DNA from: CAYVMN01 sp964452575
Lineage (GTDB): Bacteria > Desulfobacterota > DSM-4660 > Desulfatiglandales > Desulfatiglandaceae
NCBI GenBank assembly: GCA_964452575.1
Contig: CAYVMN010000035.1
Coordinates: 1-26,039 of the forward strand
Direction of reading: 5' to 3'
Length of the DNA: 26,039 bases
Part shown: piece by piece, positions 14,127 to 21,889 of the stretch
Layout: every line of letters starts with the position of its first letter
Position numbering within the stretch: the stretch's first letter is position 1
Position numbers and translations under genes: made by a program
Notes under the pieces: generated by a model
What the model saw: the letters and a program-made list of their open reading frames with translations, nothing else
Told to the model about the DNA's origin: nothing
Database searches by the model: none

Positions 14127-14164
14127 GCTAAATCATGAATAATCCACCCCGATTTAGCGGGGTG
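14127..14164 (-). promoter_or_regulatory. Mutually exclusive hairpins in the leader of the hotdog gene
   Basis: CACCCCG (14145-14151) and CGGGGTG (14158-14164) form a 7-bp stem with a 6-nt loop. GCTAAATC (14127-14134) and GATTTAGC (14151-14158) form an 8-bp stem. The two use the same central bases, so only one can exist at a time. The structure ends about 12 bases from the start codon of the leftward gene, around its AGGTGAT ribosome binding site. This could be a two-state leader, or a DNA operator shared by the divergent genes. Confidence 0.4.
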
Positions 14165-14333
14165 AGAACTGACAAAAACTGTTGCTCCAGGTTAGGGAAT
14201 CGCAATGATTCTTGTGGCTCTTTGATGCAACTTATGTCATCATTGAGAGGGAATCTAAGAAAGATATAAGAAACCTTGTATCGTCTAATTATTGAACATA
14301 ATATTGTCAAGTTTTTTGTGCAGGAGGATCGAA

Positions 14334-14744
14334 ATGAAGGGGCTCCTGATGAGGTGGTTGGTTCTGACAGTAGCCATCATCCTTGCTTCTTACCTGATCA
14401 GCGGGATTCACGTTAGTGGCTTTTTCAGTGCCCTTTTCGCAGCCGCCATCCTGGGCATCTTGAACGTCTTTTTCCGCCCGATCCTAATTATCCTTACTCT
14501 GCCCATCAACATAATGACCCTGGGGCTCTTTACATTTGTCATTAACGCGCTGATATTGAAGATGGCCTCAGGCGTGATTTCAGGGTTTGAGGTACACGGC
14601 TTCTGGGCGGCCGTGTTTGGTGCACTGGTTATCAGTGCATTTAACTGGATCCTGAATTCCCTTATAAACGAAAGGGGAAGGGTGGTCTATATTGACCTAA
14701 AAAGGCGTAATAATGAGGGTTCCGGCCCAGATCTGACTTCATAG
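14334..14744 (+). CDS. Phage_holin_4_2 family four-helix membrane protein
   Basis: The product is 136 aa; ATG 14334 follows AGGAGG at a good distance, whereas the extension to 14292 has none. Four hydrophobic segments (about 8-24, 28-50, 55-77 and 88-108) and the signature FFRPILIILTLPINIMTLG with FVINALIL mark the family known as superfamily IV holin (PF04020, YvlD-like). Despite the name, most members are chromosomal membrane proteins of unknown function, not lysis proteins. It is convergent with the macrodomain gene, with 12 bases between the stops. Confidence 0.85.
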   Translation: MKGLLMRWLVLTVAIILASYLISGIHVSGFFSALFAAAILGILNVFFRPILIILTLPINIMTLGLFTFVINALILKMASGVISGFEVHGFWAAVFGALVISAFNWILNSLINERGRVVYIDLKRRNNEGSGPDLTS

Positions 14745-14756
14745 CGGCAGGGCTCG

Positions 14757-15272
14757 CTAAAATACTTTTGTGAAGACATCCTGGTAGGTCTTGAGGGCCT
14801 TTTCACCAAAGCAGACAAACACCACCTTTTGCAGCCCCTCATTTTTCTCCAGGAACTTCTTGGTCTCATTGAGGGCAATCTCTGTGGCCTGCTCCAGGGG
14901 GAACCCATAGGCACCCGTACTGATAGAAGGGAAGGCCACGGTCTTTGCCCCCAGTTCCACCGCTGCCTCCAGGCTGTTCTTATAACAATTTGCCAGCAAC
15001 TTATCTTCGTTCTTGTGCCCCCCGGCCCAGATTGGCCCTACCGTGTGGATAACCCATCTTGCCGGCAACCGGTAGCCCTTGCTCACCCTGGCCTCGCCCG
15101 TGGGACATCCTCCGAGCCTCCTGGTCTCCTCTAGCAGTTCGGGGCCTGCTGCCCTGTGGATGGCCCCGTCCACCCCGCCGCCTCCCAGAAGTGAGGTATT
15201 GGCGGCATTCACAATGGCATCAAGCTTTTGTTTGGTGATATCACCTTCTATGACTTCAATCCTTTCTTTCAT
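14757..15272 (-). CDS. Macrodomain ADP-ribose-binding hydrolase (YmdB-like)
   Basis: The product is 171 aa from ATG 15272, eight bases after AAAGGAGG; a GTG three codons upstream is the alternative. It is a single macrodomain: GDIT (10-13), AIVNAANTSLLGGGGVDGAI (19-38, the ADP-ribose-binding Asn and glycine loop) and SISTGAYGFP (116-125, the second phosphate loop). Close relatives hydrolyse O-acetyl-ADP-ribose, the by-product of sirtuins, or remove ADP-ribose from proteins. A sirtuin gene lies 6 kb away in the same window, which makes the first activity attractive, but the genes are not linked as an operon. Confidence 0.93.
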   Translation of the reverse strand: MKERIEVIEGDITKQKLDAIVNAANTSLLGGGGVDGAIHRAAGPELLEETRRLGGCPTGEARVSKGYRLPARWVIHTVGPIWAGGHKNEDKLLANCYKNSLEAAVELGAKTVAFPSISTGAYGFPLEQATEIALNETKKFLEKNEGLQKVVFVCFGEKALKTYQDVFTKVF

Positions 15273-15324
15273 CCTGCCCACCTCCTTTTATGTTTCCTCG
15301 CCTAGTGCTTCTTTCCCTTACGCC

Positions 15325-16683
15325 TTATCTCAAAGAATGTCTGAAGGTGCAAATGTCGTACAATTCCTGAAGATCCGGCCGGTTCTCTATGTCAAGGATG
15401 ATTTCTTTGGTCCGCTCGATGTGCGCCTCTGACAGGATCCCCTTGCAGTATTTACGATAAATATCGACCACCTCTTCTATACCCAGGGGATACTTAGGGG
15501 ATCCAAGGGGTTGGTCCATGGCCCCCGAGAAGGTTCCTCCGTTGATGATCTTGATGTCCATCTTTCCCTCACCGCCGAAATACCGCCTTTCATATTCCGG
15601 GTGATATTCGACCCTTATTCTCTTACGAAAGGCCTCAAGTCGCGGATCCTTTACGGCAGTCTCTGTGCAGGTGCCGAGGTCACACTCTCCATGGACCAGG
15701 TAGTAGGCAAGGATATGCTGCGTGCTGAACCGGCTGTCTTCTGCATCCTTCGGCTCGGCACGGTCCACCACTTCCCGCAAGGGATCGAAGTGAAGGACGA
15801 TCTCTTCGATATCATCAGGTCTTAAACGGTTTTTTTTCATCAGCCTGTCAAGGACATCCACAAAATTGTGGGTAAAGAAACAGAATCCCCATTTCTTGAT
15901 CCAGGTGTTATTGGTATAAAATGGGGGTCGGCCCAACCCCTCGATCATCTTGTCAAAGTCAAGATTCTTGTCTCCACCTGTCAGCATATCCAGACACTTC
16001 TCGATCACCGGATTACTGGTGGCACCGTCCTTGGCGAGCATGGCATTTATCACCGCATTGCGGCAGCAAGTGGCGGATTCATGGAAGTGGGCGTCTGTCC
16101 CCCAGGTGTGCATATACCCGAGCCCGGTTACCATGGCCAAGCCAAGGGAGGCCATGGTCTGCTCCTCGGTCAACTCAAAGGCCCTTGCACAGCTCGCCGT
16201 GGCCCCATATATCCCGATGAACGGGAGATTGCAGATTCCAATGCCGTCGGTTCCTGCCGATGCATACATGGCTATCCGGTTTTGCATTTCCTGGCCGACA
16301 TAGAGGGCGACGATGGTTTCCTCTCCTGAGAGCTTCAGATGATCGGCCACGGTCAGAAGTGCCGGCCAGGTGGTCACATCACTAATTCCTCCCCCTGGAA
16401 ACTGATCATCTTCCATCTCGGATGCGTGCCCAAAGAACCCGTTTATATAGGCGGCCTGTGTCATATCCGCCCTAAAGCCGCATCCATAGACCCCGGCCTC
16501 CGGTCTTCCGGGATAGTTCTTGACATAACGTATGACCTTGCGGCTGGTAGGAGCAGCTGATCCGACAAGCATCCCCATCACCTGCTTCAGGGTCAGTTTC
16601 TTGATATGCTCTATCACACTCGCATCAACGTCTTTGAATTCTGTATGCCTGATGAACTTTGAGAATGTCTCGGCAACTCTCAT
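15325..16683 (-). CDS. MmgE/PrpD family protein
   Basis: The product is 452 aa from ATG 16683, eight bases after AAGGAG; GTG 16689 is the alternative. The order is a helical N-terminal domain with GFFGHASEMEDD, the usual substrate-binding His/Asp region, a central HTWGTDAHFHESATCCRNAV segment, and a C-terminal lid domain. The family includes 2-methylcitrate dehydratase, cis-aconitate decarboxylase and several uncharacterised (de)hydratases. The catalytic type cannot be decided here. It is cytoplasmic and cofactor-free. It is followed upstream by the cytochrome b/Rieske genes on the same strand, 43 bases away, so it may be co-transcribed with them. Confidence 0.85.
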   Translation of the reverse strand: MRVAETFSKFIRHTEFKDVDASVIEHIKKLTLKQVMGMLVGSAAPTSRKVIRYVKNYPGRPEAGVYGCGFRADMTQAAYINGFFGHASEMEDDQFPGGGISDVTTWPALLTVADHLKLSGEETIVALYVGQEMQNRIAMYASAGTDGIGICNLPFIGIYGATASCARAFELTEEQTMASLGLAMVTGLGYMHTWGTDAHFHESATCCRNAVINAMLAKDGATSNPVIEKCLDMLTGGDKNLDFDKMIEGLGRPPFYTNNTWIKKWGFCFFTHNFVDVLDRLMKKNRLRPDDIEEIVLHFDPLREVVDRAEPKDAEDSRFSTQHILAYYLVHGECDLGTCTETAVKDPRLEAFRKRIRVEYHPEYERRYFGGEGKMDIKIINGGTFSGAMDQPLGSPKYPLGIEEVVDIYRKYCKGILSEAHIERTKEIILDIENRPDLQELYDICTFRHSLR

Positions 16684-16726
16684 CCGCACCTCTCCTTTCT
16701 GTCTGTTGGGTATTGGGCCCTCTTTC

Positions 16727-17620
16727 TTACGGCCCCCAAATGACCGCCCTCAGTGTCAAAAACCCATAACCACAAGATGCACCCACAACCAGGTAGTAAA
16801 GCCCTCTCTCGCCTGCCTGGACGGCTCCTTCCCGGCCTCTCTGCCCATACGCAACGGAGGTCCCTCTTCCCTTTGCCGTTATGGGAAGGACAAGCAAACA
16901 TGCCAGAAAAAACCCGGGGATGATTAGCCCCCCCAATACGGCGGGCATGACTTTCAAAAGGGTCTGGACACCCAAGAAGAACCATGGCCCTTTGACCGTT
17001 CGCACACCGGCATTAGGCGGAATATCCATAAAAGGCTTAACCATAATAGCATACAAAAAAAGCCCCATGGCCGTCAAAACCATAAACTTCTCATCCGGGA
17101 ACCATTCCCTGATGTGGTCTCTGATAAGATAGATGATCAGGATGGGCAGGAAAAAGCAGTGGTAGAGATAGGGGAGAAAAAAAAGGCCTCCTCCCTCTGC
17201 AATGAACATCCTGGATAGCGGGCCTCCAAGGAAGGGCACTGTCTTTAGGATGTTCATGAAGATCTGGCCGGCAAAGAGGCCTTCCTTGTCCCCCTTGAGG
17301 ATAAAACCGGTAAACAGGGTAAAAAAGCACAGGACCAGAGAGATAGTGAGGATGGCCCACTCCGCCCAGGAATAACCCCTGTAGCGCTTCCTCAGGAAAT
17401 GATCCCCTGTATGTATCAGCATCAGGATCACAAACACCTGTCCTGAAGCATAGTGAAGCTGCCTGAAAAACCAGCCATAGGGTACCAGCGTGGTGATCTC
17501 CTCCACGTTTTGGAACACATTTCCTGTGGGGCGATAGTAAAAGGTCAGGATGATCCCTGAGAGGATGGAAAGGATGAGTGAGGCAAGCCCAAGCTTGGGA
17601 AAATAGGCGGAAATCTTCAT
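16727..17620 (-). CDS. Cytochrome b/b6-type subunit of a Rieske complex
   Basis: The product is 297 aa, an integral membrane protein with about eight hydrophobic segments. Two haem-ligand pairs are seen: His56/His70 (13 apart, helix B) and His154/His169 (14 apart, b6-like, helix D). GPWFFLGVQ (about 210-220) corresponds to the quinol-site PEWY region of subunit IV, in altered form. The length lies between b6 (about 215) and full cytochrome b (about 400), so it is a b6 plus shortened subunit IV. It oxidises or reduces quinones at the membrane together with the Rieske protein, whose gene is 18 bases upstream. No cytochrome c gene is nearby, so the electron acceptor is unknown. Confidence 0.9.
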   Translation of the reverse strand: MKISAYFPKLGLASLILSILSGIILTFYYRPTGNVFQNVEEITTLVPYGWFFRQLHYASGQVFVILMLIHTGDHFLRKRYRGYSWAEWAILTISLVLCFFTLFTGFILKGDKEGLFAGQIFMNILKTVPFLGGPLSRMFIAEGGGLFFLPYLYHCFFLPILIIYLIRDHIREWFPDEKFMVLTAMGLFLYAIMVKPFMDIPPNAGVRTVKGPWFFLGVQTLLKVMPAVLGGLIIPGFFLACLLVLPITAKGRGTSVAYGQRGREGAVQAGERGLYYLVVGASCGYGFLTLRAVIWGP

Positions 17621-17638
17621 GTTTACTCTCAGAGCGGT

Positions 17639-18040
17639 TCAAATGCTCAGTGTGACAACGACGTCACCATTTTTCTTTAATTCAGAAGGCGCCCTCAAGA
17701 GATCCTTCCCGGCAGGTCCGGATATCCATTTGCCCCATCGGTCAAACAGGCTTCCGTGACACGGGCACCTGAACTCCTGAGACACTGCATCATAATTGAG
17801 CAGGCATCCCAGATGGGTACATCGCATGGAAAGGGCATAGATATCATCACCCCTCTTGATCAAAGAGGCCCCTTCCTTGATATTAGGGACGGCCTCCTGC
17901 TCATCAGGATGGAACACGATCTCCTTGGTCCGTCTCTTCCTAAAGGTCATAAACGAGAGCACAGGATAGGCCAGGACCACGGCCCCCAGCCCATAAAAGA
18001 TCCGGGGAAGGCCTTTTTTCATGAACTCTCTCCTATCCAT
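17639..18040 (-). CDS. Rieske iron-sulfur protein
   Basis: The product is 133 aa from ATG 18040, which gives a twin-arginine-like start (MDRREFMKKG) before one hydrophobic anchor; ATG 18064 is possible but adds eight residues. The [2Fe-2S] cluster motifs CTHLGC and CPCHGS, each with Cys and His ligands, are intact, followed by the Gly-Pro loop SGPAGKDL. It is anchored in the inner membrane with the cluster domain outside, and pairs with cytochrome b. The two genes form a minimal two-subunit complex. The operon direction continues into the cytochrome b gene. Confidence 0.95.
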   Translation of the reverse strand: MDRREFMKKGLPRIFYGLGAVVLAYPVLSFMTFRKRRTKEIVFHPDEQEAVPNIKEGASLIKRGDDIYALSMRCTHLGCLLNYDAVSQEFRCPCHGSLFDRWGKWISGPAGKDLLRAPSELKKNGDVVVTLSI

Positions 18041-18103
18041 ACCCCCATTTCGCTTTAGGATCATTCCTCGCTATCCAAAATGCGACCTTCCTTATGAGAA
18101 TAG

Positions 18104-18436
18104 GGAATAACGCAAAGAAGATTAATTATCAACCAATTCTGGGGGAGATGTCACGTCTTCTTTGCCGGAATCACCGCCTCATTAATAGGCTGGAGCAAGA
18201 GTCAATTCCAGTATGAGGTCGATTTCGCCAGTTTTGGCTTTGGTATCTTTGGACGCATAGGATTTCGGGCAAGGCAGGGATTCAGGGTCGGAACAGAATT
18301 TCTTCATTTACCCGCCGACTGGTTTCCGTATACAGTATGGATCAACTTTTTCGTAGACATGAACGGATTGCTTTCTTATCTTAGACTTCGTTATTCAATT
18401 CCATATTCGTCGGACCAAAGTCAATCGTTTTTCTGA
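18104..18436 (+). pseudogene. N-terminally truncated membrane-protein relic (DUF6790-like)
   Basis: An open frame of 110 codons without any ATG, GTG or TTG near its beginning follows the stop at 18101. Its sequence is clearly protein-like: HVFFAGITASLIGW, QFQYEVDFASFGFGIFG, then a basic turn RARQGF. This resembles DUF6790 membrane proteins, where a conserved IGW-x-x-S-x-FQ-x-E-V-x-FA-x-x-GFG segment is found. The N-terminal helices are missing and the end (SLRLRY-like, SSDQSQSFF) has drifted. It lies between the Rieske start and the DUF3237 gene and is probably a dead remnant. It was identified from the frame and the motif only. Confidence 0.5.
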
Positions 18437-18527
18437 AACCCGGACTGGCGCTAAATCTGTCAGCGATCCGCCGCCTAGCAAGGCGCGATCTTAAAGCTCA
18501 CCATGGCATATTAGTGGAGGTTATGAT

Positions 18528-19013
18528 ATGGGTATCGAACAAATCCCGATAGTTTCGGTAGAGCCTTCCCTTCGCATGCTTTACACGTCAGTAATCGAGG
18601 TGGAACCTCCGTTGAAGGTCGGCCGCTCACCCTATGGAGAGAGGCGGATCATCAACATATCAGGTGGTGCCTTTTCAGGGCCCCGGCTGTCAGGGCGTGT
18701 GCTGGCAGGGGGGGCTGACTGGCAAATCCTCCGGGAGGACGGAATCGTTGAGGTGGAGGCAAGATACACCTTAGAAACACGTGACAACTCCCTGATTTAT
18801 GTCTGTAACCGGGGGTTACGGCACGGCCCCAAGGAGGTGATGGAAAGACTGGCCTCGGGGGAAGAGGTTGATCCAGGTGAATACTACTTTCGTACGATCC
18901 CCATCTTTGAGACAGGTGCGCCAGGCTATAGATGGCTTAACAGTATTGTCGCGATTGCTGCAGGCGAACGACGTCCGGATAGTGTTGTCATTACCGTTTA
19001 TGAAGTTACATGA
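18528..19013 (+). CDS. DUF3237 domain protein
   Basis: The product is 161 aa, a single beta-barrel-like domain that spans almost the whole length, as usual for DUF3237. Recognisable parts are GGAFSGPRLSGRVL (46-59), GGADWQILREDG and the C-terminal FRTIPIFETGAPGYRWLN. GGAGG-type ribosome binding site GGAGG lies nine bases before the ATG. The function of the family is unknown; members are often next to genes for hydroxyacid or aromatic catabolism. Upstream lies the membrane-protein relic, downstream the repeat-rich gap and an Ldh-family gene on the same strand. Confidence 0.85.
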   Translation: MGIEQIPIVSVEPSLRMLYTSVIEVEPPLKVGRSPYGERRIINISGGAFSGPRLSGRVLAGGADWQILREDGIVEVEARYTLETRDNSLIYVCNRGLRHGPKEVMERLASGEEVDPGEYYFRTIPIFETGAPGYRWLNSIVAIAAGERRPDSVVITVYEVT

Positions 19014-19404
19014 TCGATTTATCTGAATCTATTATTAGAGTCTTAGGTTGCAACTTCTATGCAAAATGCGAAGATGTTTGTTGGGGAAATTCCAAATTAC
19101 AAATCCCAAATTACAAATAAAATCCAATGACCAAAATTCAAAATAACAAAGAGATGTAAGGGTTGAGGGGTTCAAAGGTTCAGGGCCTTCAGGGTGTGTT
19201 GTGTTGTGTTTGGGATTTGGGATATGTTTGGAAAACTGGGGACCCACCGGTAGGTGGGAAGTCCGAAGGACAATTTAGTGCTTGGTGCTTGGAATTTGTT
19301 TGTAATTTGGTGCTTGAGATTTGGAATTTGGAAGCAAGCGCCTCTGAAATCTGCCCACTGCCCACCACTTCGGTTGTGGCAGAAGGCCTGCACCGGGAGG
19401 AAAT
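19014..19404. repeat. Repeat-filled gap: AT-rich dispersed repeats with octamer run
   Basis: The block 19087-19149 repeats CAAATTACAAATCCC-type words. The block 19272-19332 contains the reverse complement in degenerate form (GGAATTTG, TGTAATTTGG, GAGATTTGG), making a large imperfect inverted repeat. In between are GGTTCAAA and GGTTCAGG octamers (19164-19186) and a GTGTTGT run with GGGATTTGG. No gene is supported. The ribosome binding site GGGAGG of the following gene is at the right edge. Such repeats are common in uncultured anaerobe genomes; the exact family cannot be checked here. Confidence 0.65.
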
Positions 19405-20478
19405 ATGTCAGTTACTGATTCAAAACACATAAGGTTTGATGACCTCCGGTTATTTTGCAAACAGGCTTATATGAAGGCCGGTGTCCTGGAGGAGGAGGCC
19501 GACATTGTGGCAGATCTCTTAGCGAGATCTGATCTTCGAGGTGTCGAATCCCATGGGGTCACACGCCTTCCCATCTACATCTTGAGACTGCAGAAAGGTT
19601 ATGTCAGAAAACGTCTCAGACTGACATATCTCAAGGACAAAGGACCGGTGGCGTATGCAGAGGGCCATGGCTCGATGGGACATCTTGTGGCGTACCGGGC
19701 CATAGAGCGGGCAATCGAAAAGGCAGAGGAGTTTGGAATCGGATGGATTGCCGTCAAGGACAGTGGACATTTCGGCGTGGCCGGACTCTTTCCGATGATG
19801 GCCGCGGACAAAGATCTTATTGGATATATTTGCTCAAACTCGGCCCCAATGATGGCCCCTTTTGGAGGGCGAGAGCGAATCATAGGCAACAACGCTCTGT
19901 CATACGCCTTTCCAGCAGATCAATATCCACCGGTTGTCGTCGATTTCTCCTGCAGCGTGGTCTCGTCAGGGAGGCTCATCGTTGCTCGGAAAAAGGGTGA
20001 GAAGATCCCGATGGGTTGGGCCGTTGACAAAGACGGGGTACCCACTGAAGACCCCTATGAGGCTTACGAAGGAGGTGGTTCCCTCCTTGCAGTGGGGGGG
20101 CATAAAGGGTCCGGTCTCGCCTTGGCCCATGAGATCCTAACGGCAATATTAGCTGGAGGGAGGTGGACAAGAGATATCAAGAGTCTCTATGAAAAAGATA
20201 AGGGTGGGATCCAGGGGACCTGCCACTCATTCATGGCCCTGGACCCGGAGTGTTTTGTCGGTCGGAAGGAATTTAAGAAGGAAATGGATCTCTATATCAA
20301 AGGCCTCAAAGAGAGTGGAAGGGCCAGGGATGTCGAAGAAATCCTCATGCCAGGGGAACCTGAGTTCAGGACCGAAACAGAGCGCCTGAAAGACGGCATC
20401 CCTCTGGCGCAGAACACGGTGAAGGAGCTGACGGAACTCGGTCAATCACTCGGGATTTCGCTGCCTTTGATGGATTGA
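19405..20478 (+). CDS. Ldh-family 2-hydroxyacid dehydrogenase, copy 1
   Basis: The product is 357 aa, of the malate/L-sulfolactate/ureidoglycolate dehydrogenase family (Ldh_2), which oxidises a 2-hydroxyacid to a 2-oxoacid with NAD(P). Motifs include VESHGV with catalytic-type His50, DSGHFGVAG, and the cofactor loop GGHKGSGLALA. The ATG follows GGGAGGAAAT. It is tail-to-tail with copy 2, three bases between the stops, and the two are only distantly similar. The substrate is not determinable from sequence. Its oxoacid product could feed the ferredoxin oxidoreductase operon downstream. Confidence 0.9.
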   Translation: MSVTDSKHIRFDDLRLFCKQAYMKAGVLEEEADIVADLLARSDLRGVESHGVTRLPIYILRLQKGYVRKRLRLTYLKDKGPVAYAEGHGSMGHLVAYRAIERAIEKAEEFGIGWIAVKDSGHFGVAGLFPMMAADKDLIGYICSNSAPMMAPFGGRERIIGNNALSYAFPADQYPPVVVDFSCSVVSSGRLIVARKKGEKIPMGWAVDKDGVPTEDPYEAYEGGGSLLAVGGHKGSGLALAHEILTAILAGGRWTRDIKSLYEKDKGGIQGTCHSFMALDPECFVGRKEFKKEMDLYIKGLKESGRARDVEEILMPGEPEFRTETERLKDGIPLAQNTVKELTELGQSLGISLPLMD

Positions 20479-20481
20479 GGA

Positions 20482-21552
20482 TCAATCGATCGGCGAACTA
20501 AAATCTCTGGACACCTTGATATTGCTCGCACTCAGCCCTTCAAAGAATTTTTTTCGGGTCTCCCCAGGAAAGGGGATGCCATTTTGGGTTCGTTTCGTCT
20601 CTTCCTCAGCCTCCATCTCTCCGGGATAATATACCCTATCAAACCCGTTCATTGGAGGACAAGTGATGCAGTCTTCAATCAGGCCATCGACCTTCTTCTT
20701 GAAGGTCTCAATACCTCCAAAGCACGCAGGGTCGAGCACCAGCATGAAAGAAGAACAGCCATAGGGGGTTGTCAAATCTTCTAGAGGAGGAACCTCCTTT
20801 CCACAATAGGACCCGGCAAGGGCTCCGGTGAGTATATCCACAATAAGTCCCAATCCGTAACCTTTATGTCCGGCCATGGGAAGCAATATCCCCTTAAGGG
20901 CCTTTTCAGGGTCTGTGGTTGGATTGCCGTCCCTGTCTAATGCCCATCCATCAGGTATAGTTCCTCCTTTCTTGTGGATCTCGCCGATCTTTCCAGCCGA
21001 TGAGGCGCTTGTGGCAAAGTCTACGGCAAGGGGGGGGTATTTACCCGCAGGAATGACAAAACTCATGGGATTAGTACCATGGACTCCCTCTCGCCCTCCG
21101 TAGGGTGCAACCCTGGGCGTTGCATTGCCGAACGTCATGCCAATGAAATCTTCTCTCACGGCCTGAAATCCATAAAATGAAGCAGCCCCGAAGTGGTTGC
21201 AATTATAAGTGGATACCCCTGCCACGCCGGTTTGACGGCAGAGTTCAATAGCCTCTTTCATACTCTGAAAGCCAGATACAGGCCCAAGCCCACTCCTTGC
21301 ATCCACCAGCAAGGTTGATGAATTCCTGTTTACAATGGAAATGTCGGCCGTTGGATTGATCATCCCAGCCCGGATCTCTCTTGCCATTCGGGGGAGAAGG
21401 GCAAAAAGACCATGGGTGTCCAATCCCCTGAGACTCCCGAAGAGGTATGCATCAATGCATATCTCGGCCTTTTCCTCCGGTACCCCCAGCTGATCAAGGA
21501 CGTCCATTCCAAAGGCCTTCAATTTCCTTGGTTCAATCCTGAGTTCTGTCAT
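20482..21552 (-). CDS. Ldh-family 2-hydroxyacid dehydrogenase, copy 2
   Basis: The product is 356 aa, of the same Ldh_2 family. It has LDTHGL with His47, CNHFGAASFYG, GGREGVHGTNPMSF and GHKGYGLGL in the same order as copy 1. Segments between these motifs differ, so it is an old paralogue rather than a recent duplication. GAGGGGG upstream of the ATG may serve as ribosome binding site. The start lies about 30 bases from the left end of the inverted-repeat element, which may supply or block transcription. An enzyme with another 2-hydroxyacid substrate is likely. Confidence 0.9.
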   Translation of the reverse strand: MTELRIEPRKLKAFGMDVLDQLGVPEEKAEICIDAYLFGSLRGLDTHGLFALLPRMAREIRAGMINPTADISIVNRNSSTLLVDARSGLGPVSGFQSMKEAIELCRQTGVAGVSTYNCNHFGAASFYGFQAVREDFIGMTFGNATPRVAPYGGREGVHGTNPMSFVIPAGKYPPLAVDFATSASSAGKIGEIHKKGGTIPDGWALDRDGNPTTDPEKALKGILLPMAGHKGYGLGLIVDILTGALAGSYCGKEVPPLEDLTTPYGCSSFMLVLDPACFGGIETFKKKVDGLIEDCITCPPMNGFDRVYYPGEMEAEEETKRTQNGIPFPGETRKKFFEGLSASNIKVSRDFSSPID

Positions 21553-21583
21553 TTAGTGCCCCCTCATAAGGTTAGTGAGATCG

Positions 21584-21876
21584 TAACACTTTAGCGTTTT
21601 GAAAGAAAGACAGGAGACCGTGAGGGTCTTTTTTCCAAAGGACGTAACCCAAATTCTTCACAGCCTGTGGCACGCCCCCTTACCTTTAAATACAGTTTCT
21701 GCCAGGCAGGGGAGAAGGCTCTTCATAGGGACATCCTCCTATGGGGCTGTTCCGTGACGAGTTTAAAGACCTCACTGCCGTTCTATGGAGTGATGCCGTC
21801 TTTTACGTCCTTTGGAAAAAAGACCCTCACGGTCTGTCATCTTTGTCCTCAGCGTTTTCAAAGCGCTAAAGTATTA
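21584..21876. mobile_element. Non-coding inverted-repeat element (MITE-like), full copy
   Basis: The terminal inverted repeats are about 22 bp with small differences: left TAACACTTTAGCGTTTTGAA (from 21584), right TTCAAAGCGCTAAAGTATTA (to 21876). Internally, a perfect 32-bp inverted repeat at 21616-21647 and 21803-21834 carries a terminator, AGACC-GTGAG-GGTCT plus T-run, on each strand, so transcription entering from either side would be stopped. No gene lies inside, and no clear target duplication is visible. A partial second copy is at 25931-26039. It sits downstream of the kor-dehydratase operon, whose leftward transcripts it would terminate. Confidence 0.7.
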
Positions 21877-21889
21877 GGTGGGATTGAGA

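Noticed and set aside
14334..14744. Phage lysis holin.
   Set aside because: The family name is historical; the gene stands alone among core genes without endolysin or other phage genes.
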